The notes: generated from the sequence alone by a model not told the origin. Shown: positions 25,217 to 34,030, counted from the stretch's first letter. The stretch is DNA of 64,000 bases from Serinicoccus kebangsaanensis (GCF_008919445.1 NZ_VSLG01000016.1:19956-83955); one strand, 5' to 3'. Program-made: numbers and translations.

Positions 25217-25234
25217 CTTACAGATACCTGTAAG
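25217..25234. promoter_or_regulatory. Operator palindrome and -10 of the LysR gene
   Basis: CTTACAG-ATAC-CTGTAAG is a perfect 7-bp inverted repeat. It overlaps TAAGAT (25231-25236), which is 7 bp before ATG 25244, so binding here would autorepress. Confidence 0.65.
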
Positions 25235-25243
25235 ATCATGTGT

Positions 25244-26152
25244 ATGTTTTCCCCCGAGCAGCTGGTGAGTCTCAAGGCGGTCGTCGAGGAGGGCACGGTG
25301 CTCGCCGCGGCGGACCGGCTCGGCCTCACCGCGTCGGCCGTGAGCCAGCAGCTGACCCGGCTGCAGAAGGAGGCCGGGCAGCCCGTGCTGGTGCGGCGAG
25401 GGCGCAACGTCGTCCCCACGGATGCGGCCGAGGTGCTGGTCCAGCTGGCCTCCCAGCTCGAGCAGCTGGACGAGGCCGCCCGGGCCGAGCTGGAGCACCT
25501 CACCAGCGACGTGGCCGGGCCGCTGGTGCTCTCCTCCTTCCCGACCGGGATCGTCGGCCTGCTCGCGCCGTCCCTCCCGGTGCTGCGGTCGCTGCACCCG
25601 CTGCTGCGGATCACCATGCGGGAGCTGACCCCGGAGGGCTCGCTCGGCGCGCTGCGCCGCGGCGAGGTGGACCTGGCCGTGGTGCACGACTGGACCGACT
25701 ACCACAAGGCCCTGCCCGGGGGCCTGACTGCCCACGTGCTCGGCCACGACGTGGTGGACCTCATCGCCCCGCACGACCACGACCTGCGGGTCGGCCGCAA
25801 CGGGGTGGTCGACCTCGGCGACTGCGGCGGCCGCGACTGGGTCGACGACTCGCCGGGCGTCTTCAGCGACTGGCTGCTCACGGCCCTGCACGAGCGCAGC
25901 CTGGACTACCGGATCGCCGCCACTGCGGACACCCACCCCAGCAAGATCGCGCTCGTCGCCGCCGGCCTCGGGATCGGGCTGATGCCGCGCCTGGGCCGCC
26001 CCGAGCTGCCGGACACGGTGGTGAGCTTCCCGGTCCGGAACCCGCCCACCCGACGCATCATGCTGGTCCACCGCGACTCCAGCGTGCGCCGCCCCGCCGT
26101 CGTCTCCGTCATGCGGGAGGTCCGGCGCGTCTGGACCGAGGAGCACGCCTGA
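25244..26152 (+). CDS. LysR-family transcriptional regulator
   Basis: A 302-residue regulator with helix-turn-helix VLAAADRLGLTASAVSQQLTRLQKEAGQPVLVRRGRNVVPT near the N-terminus and the effector domain from VLSSFPTGIVGLLAPSL onward. ATG 25244 is chosen because TAAGAT sits 7 bp upstream; ATG 25238 would add two residues. Divergent from the 30-residue peptide gene, whose expression it probably controls. Effector unknown. Confidence 0.9.
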   Translation: MFSPEQLVSLKAVVEEGTVLAAADRLGLTASAVSQQLTRLQKEAGQPVLVRRGRNVVPTDAAEVLVQLASQLEQLDEAARAELEHLTSDVAGPLVLSSFPTGIVGLLAPSLPVLRSLHPLLRITMRELTPEGSLGALRRGEVDLAVVHDWTDYHKALPGGLTAHVLGHDVVDLIAPHDHDLRVGRNGVVDLGDCGGRDWVDDSPGVFSDWLLTALHERSLDYRIAATADTHPSKIALVAAGLGIGLMPRLGRPELPDTVVSFPVRNPPTRRIMLVHRDSSVRRPAVVSVMREVRRVWTEEHA

Positions 26153-26170
26153 CCGCCGTGGGTCGACGGG

Positions 26171-26455
26171 TCAGGAGTCGCGGGGCTGCATCCCGGTCTG
26201 CTCCTGGAGCCGGTCGATGTGCTCGGAGGCCTGCGCCTTCGTGAGCCCCTCGGCGGGGATCTGCTCGCCGGCGGCGCTGGCGAGCCGGTCGAGGTAGGAC
26301 TTCTGCGCCTCGGTGGCCGGGTCGTCGCCGGTCGCCCAGTCCTCCGGGTCGCGCTCGATCTGCTCGTCCGGCGACTGCGGGCTGGGAGCGCCCAGCATCT
26401 CCGCGTCGTCCTCCGGCCCGGCGGGCCGGGTCTGGTCGTCCATGGGGTTCGTCAT
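26171..26455 (-). CDS. DUF3072 domain protein
   Basis: A 94-residue acidic protein. The C-terminal half DPEDWATGDDPATEAQKSYL then LDRLASAAGEQ and LTKAQASEHIDRLQ matches the DUF3072 pattern of two short helices. TACAGT six bases before ATG 26455 predicts a leaderless transcript. Function of the family is not known. It is convergent with the LysR gene, 18 bp apart, and divergent from the acyl-CoA synthetase. Confidence 0.88.
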   Translation of the reverse strand: MTNPMDDQTRPAGPEDDAEMLGAPSPQSPDEQIERDPEDWATGDDPATEAQKSYLDRLASAAGEQIPAEGLTKAQASEHIDRLQEQTGMQPRDS

Positions 26456-26561
26456 GGCCCGACTGTAGGTCGCGGGTCCGACACCGTCGCGACGAAGACT
26501 TACCGGCGGGGTCCGGGCCTGCGGCTGACAGGCATACCCCGCCGGGTGTAGGCATGAGGTC

Positions 26562-28298
26562 ATGGCGACGACGTCCACCGACCAGCCCGCGACCCAGGCC
26601 TACCGTGCCGCGCGGGACCAGCTCGTCGAGCTCTACGGCGACCCCGACCGCGCCCGCACCGAGTTCCGCTACCCCGACGTCGGCGAGCGCTTCAACTGGG
26701 CGGTCGACTGGTTCGACGCCGTCGCGCGCGGCAACGACGCCCCCGCCCTGGTCGTCGTCGAGGAGGACGGCAGCGAGGCCTCGCTCACCTACGACGAGGT
26801 GGCCACCCGCTCGGACCAGGTCGCCGCGATGCTCGCGCACCAGGGGATCGGCAAGGGCGACAGCGTCATGGTCATGCTCGGCAACCAGGTCGAGCTGTGG
26901 GACACGATGCTCGGCGTGATGAAGCTCGGCGCGGTCATCATGCCCACGACCACGGCTGCCGGTGCGGCCGACCTGCGCGACCGGCTGGAGCGTGGCGAGG
27001 CCCGCGCCGTCGTGGCCAACGCGGCCGACACCGGCAAGTTCGACGACGTCCCGGGCGACTACCTCCGGGTCAGCGTCGGCGAGGTGGACGGGTGGACCGA
27101 CCTGCGCGCGGCATACCGCGAGCACGTCAACGAGGTCGAGCACCCAGGGACCATGCCGGACGACCGGCTCCTGCTCTACTTCACCTCCGGCACCACCAAC
27201 AAGCCCAAGCTCGTCGAGCACACCCAGGTCAGCTACCCGGTGGGGCACCTGTCGACGACCTACTGGCTGGGGCTGCGGCCCGGCGACGTGCACCTCAACA
27301 TCTCCTCCCCGGGCTGGGCCAAGCACGCGTGGAGCTGCTTCTTCGCGCCGTGGATCGCCGAGGCCACGATCCTGGTCTACAACTACGCGCGGTTCGACCC
27401 GGCCGCGCTGCTGACGGTGATCCGCAGCCACCGGGTCACGACCTTCTGCGCCCCGCCCACGGTGTGGCGGATGCTCATCAACGCCGACCTGTCCGGCGGC
27501 CCGGGGTCGCTGCGCGAGGTCATCGGGGCCGGCGAGCCGCTCAACCCGGAGGTGATCGCGCAGGTGCAGCGGCAGTGGGGGCTGACCCTGCGCGACGGCT
27601 ACGGCCAGACCGAGACGACCGCCCAGATCGGCAACTGCCCGGGTGGTCGGGTCAAGCCCGGGTCGATGGGTATGCCCCTGCCCGGCGTCCCCACGGTGCT
27701 CGTCGACCCGGAGCGGGGCGAGGTCGTCGACGGGGCCGGGGAAGGGGAGATCTGCCTGGACCTCTCGGCGTCGCCGGTGGCGCTGATGACCGGCTACCAG
27801 GGCGACGACGGCCGCAACGCCGAGGCGATGGCCGGCGGTTTCTACCACACCGGGGACGTCGCCGAGCGGGACGAGCGCGGCATGATCACCTACGTCGGCC
27901 GCACCGACGACGTGTTCAAGGCCAGCGACTACAAGATCAGCCCGTTCGAGCTGGAGTCGGTGCTCATCGAGCACCCGGCCGTCGCCGAGGCCGCCGTCGT
28001 CCCGGCGCCCGACGAGGTCCGCCTGGCCGTGCCGAAGGCCTACGTCGCCCTGGTCGACGGCCACCGGCCGGACGCCGACACGGCGAGGTCGATCCTGGCG
28101 CACGCCCGCGAGCACCTGCAGCCGTGGCAACGGGTGCGGCGGGTCGAGTTCTACGAGCTGCCGAAGACGATCAGCGGCAAGATCCGCCGGGTCGAGCTGC
28201 GCGCCCGCGAGGAGGAGCTGGCGGGGTCGGCCCAGACCCCACCACCGACCGGGCAGACCGAGTGGCGGGACAGCGACTTCCCCGACCTCAGGGGCTGA
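26562..28298 (+). CDS. AMP-forming acyl-CoA synthetase
   Basis: A 578-residue ANL-superfamily ligase. The phosphate loop FTSGTTNKPKLVEHT is at about residue 202, DGYGQTETT is motif A5, and YHTGDVAERDERGMITYVGRTDDVFK spans the hinge, with the catalytic lysine in LPKTISGKIRR. The N-terminal RFNWAVDWFD resembles medium-chain/acetoacetyl-type synthetases more than Acs. It probably activates a carboxylic acid for beta-oxidation. A weak TAGGCA lies 7 bp before ATG. The last 11 bp overlap the convergent DUF4173-like gene. Confidence 0.88.
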   Translation: MATTSTDQPATQAYRAARDQLVELYGDPDRARTEFRYPDVGERFNWAVDWFDAVARGNDAPALVVVEEDGSEASLTYDEVATRSDQVAAMLAHQGIGKGDSVMVMLGNQVELWDTMLGVMKLGAVIMPTTTAAGAADLRDRLERGEARAVVANAADTGKFDDVPGDYLRVSVGEVDGWTDLRAAYREHVNEVEHPGTMPDDRLLLYFTSGTTNKPKLVEHTQVSYPVGHLSTTYWLGLRPGDVHLNISSPGWAKHAWSCFFAPWIAEATILVYNYARFDPAALLTVIRSHRVTTFCAPPTVWRMLINADLSGGPGSLREVIGAGEPLNPEVIAQVQRQWGLTLRDGYGQTETTAQIGNCPGGRVKPGSMGMPLPGVPTVLVDPERGEVVDGAGEGEICLDLSASPVALMTGYQGDDGRNAEAMAGGFYHTGDVAERDERGMITYVGRTDDVFKASDYKISPFELESVLIEHPAVAEAAVVPAPDEVRLAVPKAYVALVDGHRPDADTARSILAHAREHLQPWQRVRRVEFYELPKTISGKIRRVELRAREEELAGSAQTPPPTGQTEWRDSDFPDLRG

Positions 28299-29901
28299 GC
28301 TCCACCGGGCAGTCGCCGAGCGCGAGGGTCGGGTAGGAGTAGCCGTCGACGGGCGTCAGGCTCTGCGGGCCGGCCGCGACCGCCCGGTCCCGACCGAGGT
28401 TCCAGCTCAGCGCGTCCTCGGCGAGCTCCTCGTCCGGGGCCCACCCGACCGCGCAGTCGGCGAGGTCGTCGCCGTCCGCCAGGCCCGGGACGGTCTCTCC
28501 CTCGAGCCCCGCCCGGATCGTCGGCACCGCGTCGGCGCCGAGGCTCTGCAGATAGGCCAGGTCCAGCTCACCGGTCCGCTCGTAGCGCTCGATGTTGCGC
28601 TGCGCGACCCACGCCTCGGGGTTGCCCAGCCCGATGACCAGCAGCATCGCGGCACCGGAGGCGAGCGCCGCCCGCGGCAGCCACCGCCCCCGCATCCGGA
28701 CGCCCGCGACGAGCACCAGCACGATGAGCAGCCCGAGCCACAGCTCGAAGGCGTCGACCAGGACCCGCAGCACGGTGAACCCGTAGGCCTGCTGGTAGAC
28801 GTGCATCCGGTACAGCGCCGAGCCGACCACCACGAGGGTGAGCACGCACAGGGCACCGAGCGCCGCGCGCACCAGCAACCGCTCCCGGTCGCTCTCCTGC
28901 GGCGCCCGCCTGCTGGCGATCGCCACGGTGACGAGGGTGAGCGCGGTCGCGAGGGTGAGCTGGCCGAAACCCTGGTGCACGGACTCGGCATACGTCATGC
29001 CGGTGGTGCGCTGCACATAGTCGTGGCCGCCGAACAGCGCCGCCCCCTGCGCCAGGAGGAAGACCACGAAGGTGGCGATGACCACACCCACGGGCACCAG
29101 CCACTCCCAGGTGCGGGTGACCCGGCGGGGCTCCGGGAGCGCGACGAGGTCCACCCGGGGCGGGTTCAGCGCCAGATAGCAGCCGGCGAGCACGATCCCC
29201 CCGACGACGAACCAGGTGAAGCTGCGCAGCACCAGCGACTCGGCGATGCTCACGTCGGGCAGCAGGTCGCTCACCCAGGCGCCGACCACCGCGTCGCCGG
29301 AGGCGAAGAGGCCGCCGAAGATCACCAGGGCGACGAGGGAGATGGCGGCGGTCCGCAGGACCGGCCAGAGGAGGGTATGCCGTGAGGTCGCCGTGATGGT
29401 GCGGCCGAGGAGCGGGAGGCCGCGCAGCCCGCTCGCCACCCAGGAGGCCGCGCCGGCGACCATGGCGGGCAGGCCGCGCGCGCCGGTGAGGGCGGTCGTG
29501 ACCAGGACGGCCGCGGTGAGCAGGGCCAGGACGGAGAGCCACTCGGCGGCCCGCAGCACCAGCAGGCTGGCCAGCCCCAGGCACAGCACGGTCGACACGA
29601 CGGTCCACGGGTCGCGCCGTCGGGCGCTGAGGTGCAGCACCAGGGCGCCGCCCAGCAGCAGGACCGCGAGGTAGCTCAGGCCGATGCCGCGGTAGGGCAG
29701 CAGGATCGCGGCGGCGGCCCCGACCGCGATCGACGCCCACAGGGCGACCGGGGCGGTGCGCAGACGTGAGGTCGGCTCGGGCCAGAACCGACCGAAGAGG
29801 GTGTCGAAGATCGACGGTGTCGGCACCGGGATGGGGTGCGCCGGGGTGGGCGGAGGGCTGGGTTGCGCCGGGGTGGGCGGGGGCGGGGTCTCGGTGGTCA
29901 T
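28288..29901 (-). CDS. DUF4173/DUF4153-like polytopic membrane protein
   Basis: From ATG 29901, preceded by CAGGAGAG at good spacing, a 537-residue protein: a proline-rich cytoplasmic start, about twelve membrane segments and the family-typical stretch YVQRTTGMTYAESVHQGFGQL near residue 310. A soluble C-terminal part of about 120 residues follows. Its frame is continuous with that of the upstream histidine kinase (no stop between them), so it may also be made as the C-terminal half of a fusion. The neighbourhood suggests an envelope-stress or membrane sensing role, but the function of the family is not known. Confidence 0.8.
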   Translation of the reverse strand: MTTETPPPPTPAQPSPPPTPAHPIPVPTPSIFDTLFGRFWPEPTSRLRTAPVALWASIAVGAAAAILLPYRGIGLSYLAVLLLGGALVLHLSARRRDPWTVVSTVLCLGLASLLVLRAAEWLSVLALLTAAVLVTTALTGARGLPAMVAGAASWVASGLRGLPLLGRTITATSRHTLLWPVLRTAAISLVALVIFGGLFASGDAVVGAWVSDLLPDVSIAESLVLRSFTWFVVGGIVLAGCYLALNPPRVDLVALPEPRRVTRTWEWLVPVGVVIATFVVFLLAQGAALFGGHDYVQRTTGMTYAESVHQGFGQLTLATALTLVTVAIASRRAPQESDRERLLVRAALGALCVLTLVVVGSALYRMHVYQQAYGFTVLRVLVDAFELWLGLLIVLVLVAGVRMRGRWLPRAALASGAAMLLVIGLGNPEAWVAQRNIERYERTGELDLAYLQSLGADAVPTIRAGLEGETVPGLADGDDLADCAVGWAPDEELAEDALSWNLGRDRAVAAGPQSLTPVDGYSYPTLALGDCPVELSP

Positions 29902-31146
29902 CGCGCTCTCCTGGGCCTGCTTGGGGGTCGGTCGGGGGGCGTCGCCGGAATTCGACTGCTCGTTTGTCTGCCATGGCGGCGTTTCGAGAGGTCGAATTCG
30001 TGGGCTGCCGGAATTCGACTGCTGGTTTGTCTGCCATGGCGACGTTTCGAGAGGTCGAATTCGGGCGGTGGCGGGGGAGCGGGGCAGCACGGCGCGGACC
30101 ACGGCTCCGGCAGCGCTGGTATGCCCCGCGCCGGGGGACGGCGTCGCCAGGCCCTGGTCCTGCGAGCTGGCCTCCGCGTCCTCGACCGCGGCCACCGCGC
30201 CGCCGTGCAGCTCGCAGACCCAGCGGACGATGGACAGCCCGAGGCCGGTGCCGCCGCTCGCGTCGTCACCGACGCCGAAGCGGGCGAACAGCTGCTCGCT
30301 ACGCCCCGGAGGGAAGCCGGGGCCCTCGTCGCCGACCTCCAGGGTCCAGCTCTCCCCGCCGGCGCCGTCGGCGACGACCCGCACGGTCCCGCCCTCCGGG
30401 CTGTGCCGGAGCGCGTTGTCGAGCAGGTTGGTGACGACCTGGGCCAGCCGGGCACGGTCGGCCGACACCTCCAGGTCCTCGGGCGAGACGGCCACCTCCA
30501 CGGACACCCCGCGACCGGCGGCCGCGGACGTGGCCCGGGCCTCGTCGGCGCACCGGGCGAGCAGGTCGCCCACCCGGACCGGCTCCAGGTCCAGGGCCGC
30601 GACGCCTGCCTCCACCCGGCTCAGGTCGAGCAGGTCCTGGACCAGCGCGCTCAGCCGCTCCGACTGGTCGAGAGCGGTCTGCAGCGCCCGGTCGTCCGAG
30701 CTCACCACGCCGTCGACGAGGTTCTCCAGCAGCGCCCGCTGCGCGGCGAGGGGCGTGCGCAGCTCGTGCGACACCGTGGCCAGCAGCTCGCGCCGCTGCC
30801 GGTCCGCGCCCTCCAGCTCCGCGGACATCGTGTTGAAGGCCGAGCCGAGCTGGCCGACCTCGTCGCTCGAGGTCGCCGCGACCCGGATGGAGTAGTCGCC
30901 ACCGGCCATCCGCCGGGTGGCGACGGTCATCTGCCGCAGCGGCGAGGTCATTCCGCGGGCCAGCCACTGGGTCACGAAGAGCGCGGCGGCCACCGACACC
31001 GGGATGGTCAGCCAGGCCGAGACGCCCGCCCGGTCGCCCACCTCGGAGACCACCACCGCCGCGAGGATGCTGAGGGTGACGAGCACACCGATCTTGACGG
31101 TGATCGAGCCGACCTGGTCCAGCGGCTGCTCCGGCGCCGGGCTCAT
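28288..31146 (-). CDS. Sensor histidine kinase reading through into DUF4173-like protein (possible 952-residue fusion)
   Basis: From ATG 31146: two membrane helices (about residues 16-36 and 44-62), HAMP, HisKA with His127 in TVSHELRTPL, and HATPase_c with NLLDNALRHS, GDEGPGFPPG and GGTGLGLSIVRW. The kinase fold ends with GAVVRAVLPRS near residue 358, where related kinases stop. Here the frame continues through two tandem 52-bp palindromes (RIRPLETSPWQTNQQSNSG-type peptide twice) into the DUF4173-like protein, with no stop codon over 415 codons. The start overlaps the response regulator stop (ATGA). Whether a fusion is made is open; the downstream gene keeps its own RBS. Confidence 0.75.
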   Translation of the reverse strand: MSPAPEQPLDQVGSITVKIGVLVTLSILAAVVVSEVGDRAGVSAWLTIPVSVAAALFVTQWLARGMTSPLRQMTVATRRMAGGDYSIRVAATSSDEVGQLGSAFNTMSAELEGADRQRRELLATVSHELRTPLAAQRALLENLVDGVVSSDDRALQTALDQSERLSALVQDLLDLSRVEAGVAALDLEPVRVGDLLARCADEARATSAAAGRGVSVEVAVSPEDLEVSADRARLAQVVTNLLDNALRHSPEGGTVRVVADGAGGESWTLEVGDEGPGFPPGRSEQLFARFGVGDDASGGTGLGLSIVRWVCELHGGAVAAVEDAEASSQDQGLATPSPGAGHTSAAGAVVRAVLPRSPATARIRPLETSPWQTNQQSNSGSPRIRPLETPPWQTNEQSNSGDAPRPTPKQAQESAMTTETPPPPTPAQPSPPPTPAHPIPVPTPSIFDTLFGRFWPEPTSRLRTAPVALWASIAVGAAAAILLPYRGIGLSYLAVLLLGGALVLHLSARRRDPWTVVSTVLCLGLASLLVLRAAEWLSVLALLTAAVLVTTALTGARGLPAMVAGAASWVASGLRGLPLLGRTITATSRHTLLWPVLRTAAISLVALVIFGGLFASGDAVVGAWVSDLLPDVSIAESLVLRSFTWFVVGGIVLAGCYLALNPPRVDLVALPEPRRVTRTWEWLVPVGVVIATFVVFLLAQGAALFGGHDYVQRTTGMTYAESVHQGFGQLTLATALTLVTVAIASRRAPQESDRERLLVRAALGALCVLTLVVVGSALYRMHVYQQAYGFTVLRVLVDAFELWLGLLIVLVLVAGVRMRGRWLPRAALASGAAMLLVIGLGNPEAWVAQRNIERYERTGELDLAYLQSLGADAVPTIRAGLEGETVPGLADGDDLADCAVGWAPDEELAEDALSWNLGRDRAVAAGPQSLTPVDGYSYPTLALGDCPVELSP
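29948..29999. repeat. 52-bp palindromic repeat, family A copy 3
   Basis: GAATTCGACTGCTCG...CCATGG...CGAGAGGTCGAATTC. First of a tandem pair with an 11-bp spacer (63-bp period, divisible by three), inside the open frame joining the kinase to the DUF4173-like protein. Confidence 0.92.
30011..30062. repeat. 52-bp palindromic repeat, family A copy 4
   Basis: Differs from copy 3 at only a few bases (CTGGT for CTCGT in the left arm, GACG for GGCG near the centre). Immediately downstream of the kinase domain codons on the minus strand. Confidence 0.92.
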
Positions 31147-31835
31147 CGGCCGGCCTCCAGGGCATACCCGACGCCGTGCACCGTGCGCACCCGCTCGGCG
31201 CCGATCTTGGCGCGCAACGCCTTGACGTGGCTGTCGAGGGTGCGGGTGCCGTGGGCGTCCGCCCAGCCCCACACCTCGGTCATCAGCGCCTCCCGGCCCC
31301 GCACCGCGCCCGGCCGCTCCGCCAGCGCGGTGAGCAGGTCGAACTCCAGCGGCGTCAGGTGCACCTCCCGCCCAGCGACGCGGACCCGTCGGGCCGAGGA
31401 GTCGATCCGCAGGTCGCCGACGGTGAGCACCGGGAGCCGCGAGTCGGCCAGCTCTGCCGCGCGCTCGACCCGGCGCAGCAGCGCCTGCACCCGTGCGACC
31501 ACCTCGCGCATGCGGAACGGCTTGGTGACGTAGTCGTCGGCGCCCGCCGCGAGCCCCACGAGGATGTCGGTCTCGTCCGTCTTCGCGGTGAGCATGAGGA
31601 TCGGGACGGGCCGCTCGGCCTGGAGCCGGCGGCAGACCTCCAGGCCGTCCAGGCCGGGGAGCATGAGGTCCAGGACGACCACGTCGGGGGTGTGCCGGGC
31701 CGCCTCGGTGAGGGCTGTGGGCCCGTCGACCGCCCGCACGACCGTGAACCCCTCGGCGGCGAACCGGTCGGTCAGCGCCTGGTTGATCGTCGGGTCGTCC
31801 TCGACCACCAGCACCGTGCGCGTCGTCTGCGTCAT
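31143..31835 (-). CDS. OmpR/PhoB-family response regulator
   Basis: A 230-residue protein: receiver domain with acidic pair EDD at residues 12-14, phospho-acceptor in VVVLDLMLPGLDG and Lys in DDYVTKPF; then a winged-helix DNA-binding domain (HLTPLEFDLLTALAERPGAV, TRTLDSHVKALRAKIG, VRTVHGVGYAL). Start ATG 31835. Coupled by ATGA overlap to the histidine kinase. Its target genes are not evident here; the linked DUF4173-like gene is the best candidate. Confidence 0.93.
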   Translation of the reverse strand: MTQTTRTVLVVEDDPTINQALTDRFAAEGFTVVRAVDGPTALTEAARHTPDVVVLDLMLPGLDGLEVCRRLQAERPVPILMLTAKTDETDILVGLAAGADDYVTKPFRMREVVARVQALLRRVERAAELADSRLPVLTVGDLRIDSSARRVRVAGREVHLTPLEFDLLTALAERPGAVRGREALMTEVWGWADAHGTRTLDSHVKALRAKIGAERVRTVHGVGYALEAGR

Positions 31836-31926
31836 GGTCTCGAGCGTAGGTCCGTGCAGGTGGAGGGGGTGCTGGACAGATGTGGAGGTTGTGTGAATGT
31901 CGGTGGCGGGCTCTAGGTTGTGCGCT

Positions 31927-32727
31927 GTGAGCACCATCGTCTTCCTCCACGCGCACCCCGACGACGAGGCGAGCGGCACCGGCGGCACCATGCGCCTCGC
32001 GGCCGACGCCGGGCACCGGGTGATCTGCGTCTACGCCACCAACGGCGACCACGGCACCGTCCCCACCGACCTGCGCGAGGGCGAGACGGTCGTCGACCGG
32101 CGCCGGACCGAGGCCGACGGCTCCGCGGTCGCGCTCGGCACCGCCCGCGTGGCCTGGCTGGGCTACGCCGACTCCGGCATGACCGGGTGGGAGCAGAACA
32201 GTCACGAGCAGTCCTTCCACGGGTCCGACACGGACGAGGCGGCGCGGCGGGTCGCGGCGGTCCTCGACGAGGAGGACGCCGACGTGCTCGTGGGCTACGA
32301 CTGGCACGGGGGTTACGGCCACCCGGACCACGTCAAGGTGCACCACGTGGCCCACCGCGCGGCCGAGCTGGCCGCCCGCCGCCCGCGCGAGCTGGAGGCG
32401 ACGCTGAACCGCGACCACATGCGGCGCATGTTCGAGGCGGCCAAGGAGGCCGGGATGGCCGAGGAGGACGCCGACTGGGACCCGGACGCTCCGGCCGACG
32501 ACGGCAACCCCGTCGGCACGCCCGAGGCGGAGCTCCACTGGCACGTCGACGTCCGCCCGGTGCTGGCGGCCAAGCGGGCCGCGCTCTCGGCGCACGCCAG
32601 CCAGGAGGACGTCGGCTGGATGCTGGGTATGCCCGAGGAGCAGTTCGCGGCGGCCTTCGGCGACGAGTGGTTCATCGAGCCGGGCCGGGAGCCGGGCCTG
32701 ACCCACACCCACCCGCTGGCTCCCTAA
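31927..32727 (+). CDS. PIG-L/MshB-family zinc deacetylase
   Basis: A 266-residue protein with the zinc and catalytic motif AHPDDEASGTGGTM near the N-terminus and HPDHVKVHHVAH later, as in MshB, Mca and related GlcNAc-type deacetylases of mycothiol metabolism. The start GTG 31927 lies 7 bp after TAGGTT, so leaderless transcription is likely. Which substrate (GlcNAc-Ins, mycothiol conjugate or other) cannot be decided; the length is a little below that of MshB. Confidence 0.88.
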   Translation: MSTIVFLHAHPDDEASGTGGTMRLAADAGHRVICVYATNGDHGTVPTDLREGETVVDRRRTEADGSAVALGTARVAWLGYADSGMTGWEQNSHEQSFHGSDTDEAARRVAAVLDEEDADVLVGYDWHGGYGHPDHVKVHHVAHRAAELAARRPRELEATLNRDHMRRMFEAAKEAGMAEEDADWDPDAPADDGNPVGTPEAELHWHVDVRPVLAAKRAALSAHASQEDVGWMLGMPEEQFAAAFGDEWFIEPGREPGLTHTHPLAP

Positions 32728-32792
32728 GGCCACCCCGCCGGACGCCGAGGGTGCAGATCGCCGGCCCCGGACCGGCGGCATACCCTCGAGCC

Positions 32793-34028
32793 ATGAGTGA
32801 GGCACCAGAGCCGATGCCCGAGGCCGACCGGGCGGTCCCCGACGGGGCCGACCTAGGGCGCGCGCGGGGGACCGACTTCCTCCACCTCGACGACCTGCTG
32901 GACGACACCGAACGCGAACTCCGGGACGCGGTGCGCGCCTGGTGCGACGCCGAGGTGGTGCCGGCGGCGCAGGAGTGGTGGGAGGCGGCCCGCTTCCCGG
33001 CCGAGATGGTGCCCGGGTATGCCGCGACCCGCGTGGCGGGCGCCTCGATCCAGGGCTACGGCTGCGCCGGGGTCTCCCCCGTGGCGGAGGGGATGCTGTG
33101 CGCCGAGCTGGCGCGCGGCGACGGGTCGATCGCGACCTTCAACGCCGTGCACTCCGGGCTGGCGATGACCTCGGTCCACCTGCTCGGCAGCGAGGAGCAG
33201 CGCGAGCGGTGGCTGCCGTCGATGGCGCGGGTCGAGACCGTTGGCGCGGTCGCCCTCACCGAGCCCACGCACGGCTCCGACGTGGTCAGCCTGGAGACGA
33301 CCGCCCGGCGGGACGGCGACGAGTGGGTCCTGGACGGGGCCAAGCGGTGGATCGGCAACGGGTCGGTCGCCGACCTGGTCGTCGTCTGGGCGCGGGACGA
33401 GGCCGGCGACGTCGGCGGCTTCGTGGTCGAGCAGCCGCAGCAGCGCGACGGGTGGGACGCCCAGGTGATCGAGGGCAAGATCAGCAACCGTGGGGTCTGG
33501 CAGGCGCACATCCGGCTGGACGGGGTGCGGGTGCCTGCGGACCAGCGGCTGGCGCAGGCCCGCACCTTCGCCGACACCAACAAGGTGCTGGCCAAGTCGC
33601 GGCAGACGGTGGCGTGGGAGGCGGTCGGGCACGCGGTCGCGGCCTACGAGGGCGCCCTGACCTATGCGTCGCGGCGGGAGCAGTTCGGCCGGCCGCTGGC
33701 GAAGAACCAGCTGATCCAGGACGACCTCGCCCGGATGGTCACCCTCATCACCTCGATGCAGCTGATGTGCACCCGCATGAGCGAGCTCGAGGCGCAGGGC
33801 CGCTGCACCATCGAGCACGCCGCGATGGCCAAGCTGCACGCGACGACCGCCGCCCGCGAGGTCGTGGGGATCGCCCGCGACATGCTGGGCGGCAACGGCA
33901 TCCTGCTCGACCACCACGTCGCGCGCCACTTCGCCGACCTGGAGGCCGTCTACACCTACGAGGGCAGCCGGACGGTGCAGTCGCTGCTCGTCGGCCGCGC
34001 GGTGACAGGGGCGAGCGCGTTCCGCTGA
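32793..34028 (+). CDS. Acyl-CoA dehydrogenase, glutaryl-CoA dehydrogenase-like
   Basis: A 411-residue flavoenzyme. GAVALTEPTHGSDVVSLETTA is the FAD/substrate motif, REQFGRPLAKNQLIQ is the second signature, and YTYEGSRTVQSLLVGRAVTG carries the expected catalytic Glu of the glutaryl-CoA dehydrogenase subgroup (YEGT-like). TACCCT six bases before ATG predicts a leaderless transcript. The nearby saccharopine dehydrogenase makes a role in lysine degradation (glutaryl-CoA) attractive, but that link is inference. A tandem repeat array starts 3 bp after its stop. Confidence 0.88.
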   Translation: MSEAPEPMPEADRAVPDGADLGRARGTDFLHLDDLLDDTERELRDAVRAWCDAEVVPAAQEWWEAARFPAEMVPGYAATRVAGASIQGYGCAGVSPVAEGMLCAELARGDGSIATFNAVHSGLAMTSVHLLGSEEQRERWLPSMARVETVGAVALTEPTHGSDVVSLETTARRDGDEWVLDGAKRWIGNGSVADLVVVWARDEAGDVGGFVVEQPQQRDGWDAQVIEGKISNRGVWQAHIRLDGVRVPADQRLAQARTFADTNKVLAKSRQTVAWEAVGHAVAAYEGALTYASRREQFGRPLAKNQLIQDDLARMVTLITSMQLMCTRMSELEAQGRCTIEHAAMAKLHATTAAREVVGIARDMLGGNGILLDHHVARHFADLEAVYTYEGSRTVQSLLVGRAVTGASAFR

Positions 34029-34030
34029 CC

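Noticed and set aside
31147..32805. Upstream part of the long frame that contains the histidine kinase
   Set aside because: It runs antisense to the PIG-L deacetylase and out of frame with the response regulator; the kinase starts at ATG 31146.
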